This document shows positions 10,629 to 23,560 of a stretch of 64,000 nt of DNA, piece by piece. Every line of letters starts with the position of its first letter. Positions within the stretch are counted from its first letter, which is position 1. Location: assembly GCA_903813345.2 (NCBI GenBank), contig CAIIXF020000001.1, positions 41,635,366 to 41,699,365 on the forward strand, given 5' to 3'. Under the pieces are notes generated by a model. It had not been told where the DNA came from, ran no database searches, and worked only from the letters and a program-made list of their open reading frames with translations. The DNA comes from Owenia fusiformis. Lineage: Eukaryota; Annelida; Polychaeta; Sabellida; Oweniidae. The translations under genes were made by a program, and so were the position numbers.

Positions 10629-13600
10629 GTACGTTCATTTTATTTGTCAATTTCTGTTAACTCTTTATAATTTAATGTATTGTCTTAGTTACACCATGAA
10701 AGGCATTTACACACTATATTTGCACATTTTTCATATTGCCCATTTAACAATTTAGAATAGTCAGCAGATGTGTACATCACACTTTAAAATATTCTGCCTC
10801 TCTTATACTATGCTTTAAATGTGCATATAAAACTTAAGATGTAGAAGTAGTTTTAGTTTTAGTTCTGATACAAAATGTCAATAAATGTTATATATATATA
10901 TACAGTTTGTAAAATTCAGTTGTCAGTTAACATGTCATCATTAGATTGACAATGCTAAATAAAAAACAGAAATTGAAATCTGAAATATTTTCAAGAATCA
11001 TGTCAGTCCGTTGAAATAGGAATATTGACAAAGATTTGCTTATCTTCTTGTGACCAAACACATGTGTTTGCCATTTTTTTGTTTTATAAGTATTTATATG
11101 TCAATCAAAGTATTTACATGTCAATCAAGTATTTATATGTCAATCAAGTATTTACATTAATTAACATGTGCATGAAAGGATTAATGTAGGCCAAGAAGAA
11201 TGTATTACTTGAGTTTGAACAAGAATGCTTAAATGCTGACTAATATGTTCAAAATTGCAAAATTGCACAAGGTCTTCCTAATGAATCAACAATATTTGCA
11301 TAGTTATTTCTCTATTGTTATTTTCTTCTCATTGTAATACTTTGAATTCTGAGCACCCATTCTTATACAGGTATTCATTATTCATTAATTGTTTTAAGAG
11401 ATCATTAGGCCTGTTATGTGTTGGAAAGTGAATAGAGTGTATAACTATGAAGTGTTTAAGGAACATTTAATGAATACATCTGGAGGGAAGCCATGCTTTA
11501 TTGTCACTCAAGAAAATGGCATATGTTGCCTATAATAAATAAATCTTGAAATTGGTGATTTATTAAAGAATCTTAAATTGTACATTTCTATGAATTCAGA
11601 AGTTGTGCTTCGATTCATGTTTTAGAATTATATTTATTCAGGTCATACCGATGCCCATTTCATCTTCTTTCTATGACGGATAATATAGAAATTGACATCG
11701 TACATAATGAGGATTTTAGACACAAATTTTATAAGAAGTTGATTTGTAGAATAAAGAGGGTAAAAATGTTATTTAAATCTATTAAGTCTAAAATCTTTCC
11801 ACAGTCCATGTAAGTTGTTGCTAAATCTTAATTGCTAGTTTGTGAGATTATAGCCATAGTAAACACATTAAGGAATCTTTTTATTTACTTGTGCTGATGA
11901 ATGGGTGGGTGATCAGAGTTGCATGTTTGTGAACTTCTCAGCGTAGATGTTTACAATATATTTGATTTATTGTTTTTCTAATCAAGCAACATCAATCAAT
12001 CTGACACTGATATTTAAAATATTTAATAACTATGTTTAATTTACTTTTCATACATTTGTATTTGTAAATCATTAAATCAATACTTGATATTAATTTGAAA
12101 AGTGATTTCTTTGGTCCAGTATCAGGAGCAAAATCGGAGCAAATGTGACCAAAAAGTTTTGTAGTGCCATCTTTTTCAGTGTGATCTAATGTAAATTGTT
12201 ATTTTCAGACACAAAAGCAATATGAATAAATACTTTAAATTCTGTGAAATTAAGGTGCTCTGGATAGGATCACAAAACCTGTATAAGAAGAACACCTTTG
12301 ATACCAATTTTTCCAATTAGTGTTTAGATAGGCAGGTGTTGCATAAACAGAATTTCATTTCATATTAAGGTTACAGGTAACTAACTGTAAAAGGTCAGTT
12401 TAAACTCAAATATGAATAGTGATATCTATTAACTTAATTAGTTGCTAATTTAAAATTGAAATTGTATCTTTTATATAATTTGCAATTCTCTAATAGAGAA
12501 AATCAATAATATGGTATTACGAGGTCTATTAATGTACAGGTGATTTCTGCCAGAGAAAGGCTCAAATAACAATTGAAATAAGATCGGGGAGGAGGGGGGA
12601 GGGGGGTCACTAAGAAAGGTTAGTGCTATTGTAAGCCCATATTAACCTTTGAAATGTGAATACAGGCAATAAGACATTCAAAAGTTCTGCACCACTGACT
12701 TTACTCTCTTGACTTTAATGGGTTTTTCAATTAATAGGGGGTTAGCCAAGTTTTAAAGCTCACCTCTGGTAATTTTCTGTAGAAGTTTTATGCAGTTTGC
12801 AAATGATGTCCAAATATCAACATTTGTTCATTCAATGGGGAGGGGGGGGGGGTAAAGATGATTTTATAAAATATTGATTTTTGATCTCAGGAATTCATTA
12901 TTAATAGTCTATAAATCAATATTTTAAACTTTTATCACATGAGGAGGGTAGGGGTCAACCATGACACAGCAAAAGCTTCAATGATTTTTCTACACCTGTT
13001 GACATTTTGATACCATCCCTTAGAGACATGTGACGGCCTGAAGCTATATATACAATGGGACACTTTGCTTTGTAAAGAAATATAAAAGAGAAAGCTAAAT
13101 TTGAGACAATAAATAATGACTCCATGGACATATTTGAAATTAATCTAAAAGTTCTGTGGCTCATATTGATTCTATTTATAGATTTTTTCCGTAAAATCAG
13201 TGTTTTAAATATTTGTTTATCCTAAAATATGTGATATTGTTACTAGTATTGTTACATTTTGTCTTGAAGGTTTCATCTATCAATGATTTCCAAGGTATAT
13301 TAAGTATGAAGTTTCATAAAATCACACTGGAAAGCAAATATGGTCATCCTTTGTCCAGGTTATTTCACTTCTTTGCATATTCCATATTCTGCAGAATTAG
13401 GATCACCCGATCTTGAAGGATGATTTATTGTCATCACCTGTGGTCCTTTTTGATGGGTCAAAAGTTATTTATAATTATGATTAGATAAAATATTTATTTG
13501 TCATACTGCTTTCATATTATCCATTAGTAAGATCACATATCAGTAGAATCCAGCTGATCCAGTTAGGGTGTCATTTCTCACTCTGCATGGTCCTATTGTG

Positions 13601-13659
13601 AAAATGTTGTTCCATTGTCATACTCATTATATCTCCTTTCTTACAATGGATAAACTCTG
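10629..13659. other. Non-coding DNA with small tandem repeats
   Basis: No gene supported. About 11093-11160 holds three to four copies of a ~22 bp unit (GTATTTATATGTCAATCAA type). Poly-G-rich runs occur at about 12590-12607 and 12837-12852. ORFs here are short and T-rich with no protein features. Confidence 0.35.
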
Positions 13660-13872
13660 ATGGATACTGCAATGATGGTATACCATGATGACATCATTAC
13701 GGGTCACCTACAATCTTCTCCATTCACACTTTTCGTTTTTATCGCACCTGAACAAGAACATGCTATTGTGTTGACATCTTGTGCTGAGGGGCATATGAAA
13801 CCTTGTCCACGAGATAGAAAGAAAAGCTTTTGGACAAACTGGCTACTGGATACATACTTTTCAAAAGAGTAA
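13660..13872 (+). other. 70-codon ORF of unknown status
   Basis: An ATG-initiated frame ends in TAA at 13870-13872. Codon use is less AT-biased than nearby random frames, and the product contains Cys and charged residues (for example SCAEGHMKPCPRDRKKSFW). No domain is recognised. There is no clear promoter, poly(A) signal or splice site, so it may be a relic of a mobile-element gene or chance. Confidence 0.15.
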
Positions 13873-14034
13873 GCCAAACAAGTTCAAGACCATAGCAATT
13901 TTAAAACTTATGAATGTGGAAAAAAACGAGGCTGAACGTATCCCTATACTTATTTGATTACTTTGATTGGTTAAAATAAAAATTAGCGAACTTTTTTACA
14001 AGTATTTGTGTATTCATAAAGAAAATCACGGAAG

Positions 14035-14137
14035 CATGCTTTGTGTGATAATCATTAATGGTAGGAGCATTCATTGTGTGATAATCATTTATGGCAGGAG
14101 CATGCATTGTGTGATATCATTTATGGCAGAAGCACCC
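14035..14137 (+). repeat. 33 bp minisatellite, about 3 copies
   Basis: The motif TTGTGTGATAATCATTWATG recurs at 14041, 14074 and 14107, a 33 bp period. As 33 is a multiple of three, the overlapping short ORF shows an 11-residue repeat; this is a by-product of the period and not evidence of a gene. Confidence 0.7.
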
Positions 14138-15530
14138 ATTGTTGACTGATCTATTAATCTGTCCAGATATATTAAAAACATCAAAGAGATTAAAAAACTC
14201 AAGCATGAGCTGCTTTCATGTCAGCGCTCTGCATTATGCCTTGAATGTAGAATGTGATTACTTAGCAATCAAGTCTAATCCATCTTTTGTGTTTTATTGG
14301 AATCCGGAATTGGAATGTGTTTATATTGATAGGTGATGATTTAATTGTGTGTGGTTTTCTGGATTAATGTTTTTTTATAATCAACTTAATGTGATGGAAT
14401 ATCTTTATTTCATACAGTTTCAATTTTCAATACATTTACAGTCACCTAGATATTTTGACATAGGCATATCAACATAGTAGTTTATTACATATGGATTTTA
14501 CATTTGGTTCGTAGAAAATCTGAAGAAAACTATTTTTTATATTTTAAAGTAAAATAAACAAATTTGATCAAATCATGTATTTTTGCAATTTTGTGATTTT
14601 TAGTATTTTGGAAAATCTGATTTTCAGTTGCTGTTGAAAATGGTGAATTTTTACATAAGGTAGACCTAATTGAGAAATAGTAATCGGAACTGGACACAAT
14701 AAAACACAATAAAGACATACTGAAGAGGTGTGACCGAGCGGTCAGTGAGTAATAGATCATGATGAAACAGGGAGATTACTATGTTAGGATAATTGACACC
14801 TGTATTGGGCCTAATCCAGTAATCCATGGAGTAATCCCTCTGGAGTGCTTTATTAGAAAATGTACTTTCAAAATATATTTTAAAACAATTCATTGTGATT
14901 TCTTGATTAAATCTTTTGAAGAAAATGAAGTAGAAATTATTGAACATTATGATGTAATAAATTGTTGAAAGTGCATGACGAGGAACAAAATATTTGTCAT
15001 AGAATTGGCGATCGGGGATGGGGGTCAGGATGAAGAGTTTCTGAGGGGGTGGGGGTTAGGGGTCAATGGACAAAGACTCTTCAGCATTCCTTCCTGAAGT
15101 GCTATTATATAGACTGGACAGGCAGACAGTAGTCGTTAGTAGCAAGCTGGCACAAATGTTCACATTGATTTATCGAGTATTAATCGGCCCTCTAGATGCA
15201 TTGAAGTAGAGCTAAGAGCAACCTGAAAGCTGATAGCCTCGGGTGGATTTCAATACGAGAGGAGTATTTAAAGAATGGTTACGATTAAAACTGTCTCTGA
15301 ACAGTAATTTGATAATAATTAGGAGACATAGGATACAATTATACCATTATTTGTTTCCTTTTTGGTCAGGATTATAATAAAGGGATGGTTTAGAACATGG
15401 ATTGCAGTTTGGATTTTAAATGGCAAATGGAGAAATACTGTAGGTTGAAAGGTTAGTTATTTGAAGTTTTTAATTTTTGGAGTTTGTCATCCTTGTTTTT
15501 TTACAGTAATACAGTAGTTTTAGTTTTTAT

Positions 15531-15685
15531 TATGTCAGTGGTAACATACTGTTATAGTGTCCAACTTTTTGTGGACGATGTTCGTTTGTTGGTGTTTAGT
15601 TTGTTGGTGTTTTGCTACAGTGTTTGGTGGTTGGTGTCTGTAACAAATGGCTGGTGGTGACATTTTGTACATTAATGCCTTGTTT
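15531..15685 (+). mobile_element. TGTCACCACC-family element, short form
   Basis: Begins TATGTCAGTGGTAACATACTG and ends GGTGGTGACATTTTGTAC...TTAATGCCTTGTTT. The interior is made of GTTTGTTGGTGTT / GTTTGGTGGTTGGTG units typical of the short form elsewhere in the window. Confidence 0.6.
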
Positions 15686-15916
15686 GAAATGTTTTTGCTA
15701 AAACAACAACTGTATAAAAAGAGTAATGGCAAAAAATAAAAGTTATGCCAAAGTCAGAAAAAGAAAGGATCCGGATTATTTTGAGGAAGTATTAGATTGA
15801 TGATATTGTTATAGCAACTTTTTCTTTGACCCGGTGCATCCATAAAAATTGTAGGGGTTGACATATCATCATATTAATACTTTGTTGTATATGCAGTTAT
15901 ATGCCATGGTATTATT

Positions 15917-16683
15917 ATCCCAACGAACGAAGTTCGGTAGGGATATAGTGAAGCCCTCCGTCCGTCAGTCCGTCAGTCCGTCAGTCCGTCAGTCTGTCAG
16001 TCCGTCAGTCAGTCCGTCCGTCCGTCCGGAAGATAACTCAAATACTAGTTGATGGATTTTCTTCATATTTTGTGGAAAGATGTATATTGGTTAATAGTTT
16101 TACGCAAAAAAAATTTTTTTCAAGATGGCCGCCACTTTAAAAATGACGGGACTTTTTCGCAAAAATCATAAATTTTTCATTCTAAACCAAAGTAATTAAT
16201 ATTATTGTTTGAAATTTTGGTAGTATATTCGCAACATCTATCTATTTCACATATATTCCGTGTTTTTCATCCTGACCCCCAGGGGCCGTGTATGGGGGGT
16301 CAGGAAAACAGAAATTTTCGCTAATTTTTAGATCTTTCTGAAGTATAGCTTTATTATACTCAAATGAAAGGCAATTTAGAGTAGATTGCAAAAATTGTTT
16401 TTTTTTTCTGATTCGAGCCTCGTAAAATTCAAAATGGCCGTCTAATGTATGATTTCGCAATAATTTTTCGATCCCTTCAAAGTATGGCTAAATTATACTC
16501 AAATTGAAGGAATTTTGGAGTAGATCACAATTATGGTATTATTTTTCAGATTTGAACCTCAGAAAATTCAAAATGGCTGCTTTGCAGGAATTCGCGATTC
16601 TAAAATCTAAATTTTTCAATTTTAACCAAAGTAATGAGTATAATTGATTGGAATTCGGTAATTGATATTTTGTTCGTTGGGAT
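15917..16683 (+). mobile_element. ATCCCAACGAAC-ended element with CCGTCCGTCAGTC tract
   Basis: A perfect 12 bp inverted repeat closes the element: ATCCCAACGAAC at 15917 and GTTCGTTGGGAT at 16672-16683. Inside the left end is a CCGTCCGTCAGTCCGTCAGTC microsatellite (about 15955-16030). Three diverged internal copies of an 'AAAATTCAAAATGGCCG' block follow, with two 'AGTATGGCTWWATTATACTCAAAT' blocks. It looks like a non-autonomous DNA element of a type I have seen in invertebrate genomes; the superfamily is not assigned. The ORF over the microsatellite is a translation of the repeat. Confidence 0.6.
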
Positions 16684-19524
16684 TTGCTACTCCGCGGAGT
16701 TGCCGTTATCTAGTATTGACTAGGTCCTCAGTGATTCCATTATGTAATAATTATGGACTATATTCCAAGAGAAACTAATCATAAGTCCATGTTCGTATAT
16801 GTAATTGATTGCAATAAGGGTGTTGGAATAAAGTCAGTCAGTCTGTATCAATAAGTTAATAGAATTTGTATGGATCAATTCATATTCATTAAGATATTGG
16901 AATGATTAAATATTCCTCGTTTTAACTCATTCACAAATATATACAATAGATCTTAACCAATTATAGCTAAATTGTTTCAGAATATTGAAGTTGAATTAAT
17001 ATTTTCAACTGAGTGCATAAGGGTTACCTTACTCCATACAGAATGCAGAACATACAATGGCCAAATTATGGTAGATCATATCGGAACTAGAATGATGAGT
17101 TAAATAATGCAGGGATAATGTTAGACAAAAATAGACACTATTGTTGGCACCTCAAGCTACGTAATCTCCATTTTGACTGGTCATTGAGCCTATAGTTTTG
17201 ATTATTGACAAAAACAAGACCTAAATCGGCACTCATTAAAGTTTATACATGTATTAGACTCCTTCAACAAACGTATGTGGACTTTGTGTTGGATCTGATA
17301 TATTTACCAATGATCTATCACTAACAATTTGGAAAGGTGGTCATTATGATTTCAACAATGTCGTAGCCCAGGGATAGAAAGTATAAATCAAGTGAAATTA
17401 GCAACAATTCTTAGAGACTTGGAGTATTGGAATTTGAATAGTTTTCAATTTATCGTCTTTTGATTAGATGGTCTTGGTATAACAAGTTGAGGTTTAATTG
17501 ATGGCATGCATATGGTTGTGACAAGAAAGGTTCAGTGTTGGTCCTCTCTATTTTAGGAAGTCTGTTATTTTATGGGTGTGTAATTATGGGGGTGGGCTTG
17601 GGGTGGATCTTGTCCCTGGGGCAGGTTTGATGTAGCAGCTGCCCAGCAGCTTGATGTTTGTCCCATTAATTCATATTTCCTCCATTTTTCAAATAGTTTC
17701 TGATTGGTTTCGAAATCTAATTGTAAATCATCATTTTTTCACAGATTTTATTGTTCTGAAATTAATTATTATTTTACTATCTGATGAGTAGAAAACCAAA
17801 CCAACATTATTATGTCATTAACATAATTATGGAGATAATGCCCTCTTAATCCCTTACTCTACTATACCCCAACAAGGGTGACCAAAATGTTTTCTAGCTT
17901 AAGTAAAAAACAAAGTCAATGACACTTGATTTTTTGCTTGATTATGTGACATAATTACGTAGTGAACATTTAAATATAAAATAATATACACACTACCTTT
18001 ATTTAAATTTCAGAAATGGTAATATTTTTTCAAAATGATGAATGTAAAAATTCTATTTGTTCAAAAGATCATATAGATGTTCAGATGCATTATTTCCCTG
18101 ATCTCCATGGTAATCTTTGAATTATGAACAACAAGTATATGTGATGAAATATAATAAAGCTGAGAAATCTAATCAGTGATATTCTCCACATGCTTCATAT
18201 GTTCAATGTTGATTAATGAGAAACTCATAAAATGATGAAGTGAAAGCTTGGACATTATTTATCTCTAGAATCTATTCCATTGGCTATGTTCACTCAATAC
18301 TTCTGTGCCCTGTGGGGAACGTAATGATATATGAAATCAATAGATTACTTGGCAGTCGAAAGAAGTAATCATTGTTTTGTGGAATCTAGACAAGAGTATG
18401 CATGATTGTGTATTATTTTTGTTTATTCAGAGAGTAGGATTCATTTAAGCTCTTTGTTAAGCTTTTAAACCATCTACATGTAAAATATAGACATCGGGCC
18501 ATAAGCTATTTTAGTCTGAGAGGCATTCTTATGAGGATTATTATTTCAAAATACAAAGAATTTTTATATCTGGTAATATTGGAGAAAAAACTTGACACGA
18601 CATATCTGATAATCATCAGCTTTGCATGATGGACATTTTAATTGATTACTATTAATTCCTGCATCATTTGCCTCATTAAAATCATTAAAAATTCCTGCTG
18701 ATTCTCGATTAACTAATAACACCCTCATTTTTGTTATTGTTTTTTTGAATGGTCAGATGTTGAATTCACAAATCTCCTAAGGATTACAATATTTTTTGTC
18801 ATTTTGCATATATTTATATGAGATTATGTATACTAAGCTTGTGCGTGTGTTCACATCAGATTATCTTATTTAACAGAAAAATGTTCTTTCTTTTAAAAGA
18901 TGAGAATTCCTACTGTGAAAATTGCATGTGAGGAGGTTTTATTATGAAAAATGTCACTCTTTGATGAGTATTTAAAAAATGTAAGCATTATAAGATAATG
19001 TGTAAACTGTATTTTTTTTATTAATTTTATAGAAAATGCAAAGGTGTTGGGTGCATTCTAAATCAATTATACACTTGTGTTATTTTGTATATCACTGGCA
19101 CGGAGCAAGGAGATGTGAAAAGAATTCTGAAAAATGTTAAAACAATGTTTCAGTTCGGCATTATAAGAGATTAACCGTGTACTACAATGCATTACATTTC
19201 CTTTGTCAAAAAATCAGAAGGATGTAATGATAATTTTGCAATGTTGAATTGTTCCTGACATTAAGATATTTGCTTGTGGTTTTTGCAATGTGGCATTCAA
19301 AACAAGAACGAGCAATTCAAACAATCAAACATTTCAAATAACACGACATATTAAACAAAGCACTTAAACAAATAACAGACTAACATGTAATTAGAGTCAG
19401 CGTAATGTTTCTAGTCAAGCAAACAATATCACTATAATTTGTGTTTTACTTCATTGAACACATGCCAACATAAAGCATCTTTCCCAGTCTTACCCGAGTG
19501 TCATTTATTTTTTGTATGTTACAG
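16684..19524. other. AT-rich non-coding DNA
   Basis: No ORF, RNA gene or clear repeat structure seen beyond AT-rich simple sequence. Interpreted as intron. Confidence 0.4.
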
Positions 19525-19728
19525 ACAGATAAGCTCCCGACCAGTGATTAAAAAGTGAATTGATATCAACGGAACTCTCCACCAGTGAAAGTGAATTGAA
19601 GTTATCTCTGGGTTGGAACCAATGCTGTTGACAGCCTGTCTGCTACCTGGCTTACCTGTTTATTATCAGCTGTGATTACAGGTGATACGGCATTGTCACA
19701 AGGATATAAAGCATCATCAGATATACAG
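19525..19728 (+). other. Candidate 5'UTR exon (204 bp)
   Basis: A good acceptor (TTTTTGTATGTTACAG) precedes 19525 and a donor (ATACAG then GTAATC) follows 19728. The interval is clearly richer in GC than its flanks, and all frames contain stops. It carries an upstream ATG (near 19622) with a 12-codon ORF (MLLTACLLPGLP...) ending inside the exon. That fits an untranslated leader exon. The most likely owner is the LIM gene, whose first good coding exon at 33888 has its own upstream acceptor and so needs leader exons further 5'. Confidence 0.45.
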
Positions 19729-20857
19729 GTAATCAACTGATTTCTATATTAGAGACCTCTAGTTTGATTTCAAAATATCAAAAAGGGGCTTGATACAAGA
19801 CTTTTTTATATCTCATACGTTTAGAATACAAGTGTACATTGTAGTTATTGCTTCATTTTGTTTTCTATTATATTGTTTAGAGGTGTTTGAGTCACTTTTA
19901 ATTGATTATTTGACAATTTTTATAAAATATACACAAATAATGTTTTAAAATGTATGTAATGGCTGTATGATTACTAATCTTATGAAACCAGACATCAAAT
20001 ATTGTGTATTTAGATAGTAAATATCGAAAAATGTCAAAAAATGAAAAAATGCTCTTGTTTCAAACCCTTTTTAGAGGCTGGTATTCAAGAGATGAAATTA
20101 AAAATGTTATGAATTATGATTCTTTGCTTCTGTGTCTGTTGTTCAAAAAAGTTTGAATTTCACACAAAGACTCGGTTTTTTGCCCTAACTACATTGAATG
20201 TTTTCTAATCAAGGTTTTTGTTTTTTGGAAAATATTTAGAAAATATTGTATTTTTCTACCAATAATTAGCCAACATTATTCACATTCAAAGTTCCATACC
20301 AAAGTCCATGGTGGCTACTTTTGAGACTGTAAAAACAGTTTTGGAATCAAAACTATAAAAGAATGTGTAATACTTCGAGGATAGAGTGGCTAGGTGATGG
20401 AAATTTGAGAAGATTTTCATATGGAATTTTAAGAAACCACAATTTGTAAAAAATATTGAAATCTGGGTTAATAAATGCAATATCTGACCAACACCAGGAT
20501 GTGGTATCCCATGACAATGATATTCAGATTTGACTTGATGCTGATAATTAATAGACTTGTGCTGTTAATGAAAGACTTGATTGTAAACTTGACAAGTTGT
20601 GCTATCAGAAAGGAAAAGAATGCTATCTGAACAAAATTCCTTTTGCCAATGTTAGTCTTGTATCAACTCCATGTAATGTGACTTCTCCCCCTCCTACATA
20701 CCTCACCTGGAGGTAAAGTGGATAAGGGGATTGATTCAAAGACTTGATGACAGACTATCCAATGTTAAGTCTATCAAGCCATTGAGCACATCTCACCAGA
20801 CATGTGATGAGGGAATGGGGTGGGGGGGGGTTGCATTAGAATATGCCAACGGTTTTC
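19729..20857. other. AT-rich non-coding DNA
   Basis: No gene or defined repeat seen. A short G-run lies near 20820-20830. Confidence 0.4.
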
Positions 20858-21010
20858 TATGTCACCTCCACAAGTGGGTACATATTGTTATTATTGTCTC
20901 CATCTTTTTTTGTGGATGGTGTTTGGTGGTTGGTGTTTGCCATCTGTAACATCATTCGGCATCTGTACCAAATTGCAGTTGGAGAGATTTTGGATGTTAA
21001 TGCCTTGTTA
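20858..21010 (+). mobile_element. TGTCACCACC-family element, short form (diverged)
   Basis: Starts TATGTCACCTCCACAAGTGGG, then ACATATTGTTATTATTGTCTCC and GGTGTTTGGTGGTTGGTGTTTG, ending TTAATGCCTTGTTAATG. The right-hand GGTGGTGACA motif is degraded. The overlapping ORFs in both directions are translations of this repeat. Confidence 0.55.
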
Positions 21011-21674
21011 ATGTTCAGTATGTTCCTCACGGATTTTGTGAAATAGTTGTCTTTATGTGACATCACGGACATTAAAGGTACATTCATTGAATTGAAAGTG
21101 CAATCTTTTTTTGCATGATCTGAAACAACTAAATGTCCCTTTCAATACGATTAAAAAGAACTAGATCATCTGTGCTTTCAATCATTTACAACTCCAATCA
21201 TCAGACTTTTTAGGGTGTTTGTTTCAATGAATGTGACCTAATTTATGTAAGAATCATAAACAAACCATAAAACAATTATGACTTAATTAGACTGTGGCTA
21301 GATAGTAGATGGGTTAACTGCATTTTAGGGGGTCTGGACTTCAATCTATGATGCAAACGTTTCCTTTGGCATGAGAGTACCTTAGGACCATAGAAAAAAA
21401 TTTATCCAAAGACACACGCCAGATGTCGCTTAATATTGGAAATATTCACATTTTTCAAAATGGCCACCAAAAATACAACGTAGACAATATATTTTCTTCT
21501 ATGCATACTATAATGATATGATTGATGCCTAAATATACATTTTGTGGGTGAAGAATCAATTTAGTATGGGATTTGAGTCTTGAAAATTAGGAACTTGCTC
21601 TTTATATTAAAAAATCATGCCTTTTTCAAAATGGGTGGTAGAATCCATTTGATAAGGTTTATAGTCTTTATTTT

Positions 21675-21870
21675 CCCAAAGAAGAAAGTTCAGTGGGGAT
21701 AAAGTGAGGCCATCCGTCCGTCAGTCTGTCAGTCCATCGTCTGTCTTATGTATGATTTTGCATTAATTTTCAGATTCCTTCAAAGTATGGCCATATGTAC
21801 TCAATTAAATTGAAGATGGTGTTAATCTTATAATTAATGCCTCAGAAAATTCAAGATGTCCCAGAGAAGG
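21675..21870 (+). repeat. Partial copy of the CCGTCCGTCAGTC element
   Basis: TCCCAAAGAAGAAAGTTCAG, then GATAAAGTGAGGCC and ATCCGTCCGTCAGTCTGTCAG, parallels the left end of 15917-16683. It is followed by the AGTATGGCCATATGTACTCAA block. It is truncated and diverged. Confidence 0.5.
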
Positions 21871-23560
21871 GTTTGATTAGTTATTACTTAATAGATATGT
21901 CATCAAGGTATGGTTATATATTATATTAAGTTAGATCTCAAATTTTTTATTGTCTAAATATGATTTTTAGCATTGACTAAATGGTCACCAAAATGTTTAA
22001 ATCAGCGGAAATTCTGTTATTGTAATGTATGTCTATTAATTAACAAACATTTTCACTTTTTATTGAAAATGTGTGCCTTTTTCTCAATGGCTGTGGAAAA
22101 TATTACAAAAAAGTATATCTACATTAACAAGGGCTCCTTAACTTCTCGAAAAGTAGAATAGTTTGAAAGTGTAGTTTTGAATATCAATTTGCAATGATTG
22201 GGGGATGAACAAAATGTTATGGAAACTATGCTGAATACAATGGATAGCATGGTAAATGTGGTTTTCAACTTCAGCGCATTTAAAATCCAATCCCCTTTTA
22301 AGTAATTGTTGATTTAAAGTGAAGAAACGTTTGATATGTTTTAATTGAGAAAAACAAGATCATCTTTTTACAAAATAAGCTTAACATTTTAAAAAAGTGC
22401 CAAGGTGGGATGCTAATCCATAATTTTCCAGAAAGTTGGATTCATATTTTACAATCATGGGGACTTCACTTGAAATAAAACACATTGTTTTAATAATAAA
22501 CTCTGTATTTATGGCCAGGAAGTACTCGTGGTGATAGACATATTGCCGTTTAAAATCTTAATCTCTTAAATGTTCAAATGAGAAAATAAGAATATTTTTC
22601 TCAATATAACAATATTCAGTGCTGTATATGTATACATACATGTCTTTTTCAAAATGGTTGCCAATCAACAACAAGCTTAATATAGTATATTGGTTGGATT
22701 AATGGAAGACTCGGTAAACAGAGACATCGTCCATGATTTGGTCAGAGGAGATGATGAGGGTTCTGCAATACTGTCATAATATGCAGCCCTTGAAATCTAT
22801 TCTGATCTTCAAGATTTTCTCTCGCCAGGAGGTTTCTGGCCCTTTCTAACTACATATGTACGTATATATGTCTGTCCTGCGTGGTTTCTATCTAACACAT
22901 TTCTCTCTTATATGTTGCATTGCACTACCATTGCAGATGCATGTTTATTGCAAGTTATTAAAGAGACTCTGGTCTTTCTGGTGAATTTGAGTAAAAAGAA
23001 CATTGAAAGATAAATATACATTCGCTGTGTTAAGGCGAAAACGATTATTTTTAAGGCTCACAATCCAATTAGCTAGATGCGAGTAGTAACAATCTTTATT
23101 TTTGTCATTAAAAATTCAAAATTCAGTCTAACTGATGTTGAATTTGGAATCGTCATGAAAAAATACATCAAGAAATGTGGTTTTGGGTCAATCAACTTTA
23201 ATATTGAATTTTTTTCGAAAATGAGACATTTAGGTCAGGGAAATTCCACATAGTCGCCATGTTGTTAAACACAAAAAAGTGAAATAGCTTTTCTTGTGTT
23301 GTGCAGATAATATTTTCTTTTACTGGAGATATTTTAATTTGTACAACTATCAGATACAAGAGTAATATGAAATGTGAACCACTAAAAATTAAGAATATTC
23401 AAGTTTAAGGGAACTTTATAATACCCTGCAATGTTATTTCACCCGAATTAACAACCTGGTGGGGAAAATGGTAACTACCTACTTGCATCTGACTAATTAA
23501 ATAGATTTTACATTCCGAAAAATGTAGATTGACACCACTCTTAACACTGTAGCATGCTTA

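Noticed and set aside
15858-16052. ORF with repeated PSVRQSVSPSV
   Set aside because: Direct translation of the CCGTCCGTCAGTC microsatellite.
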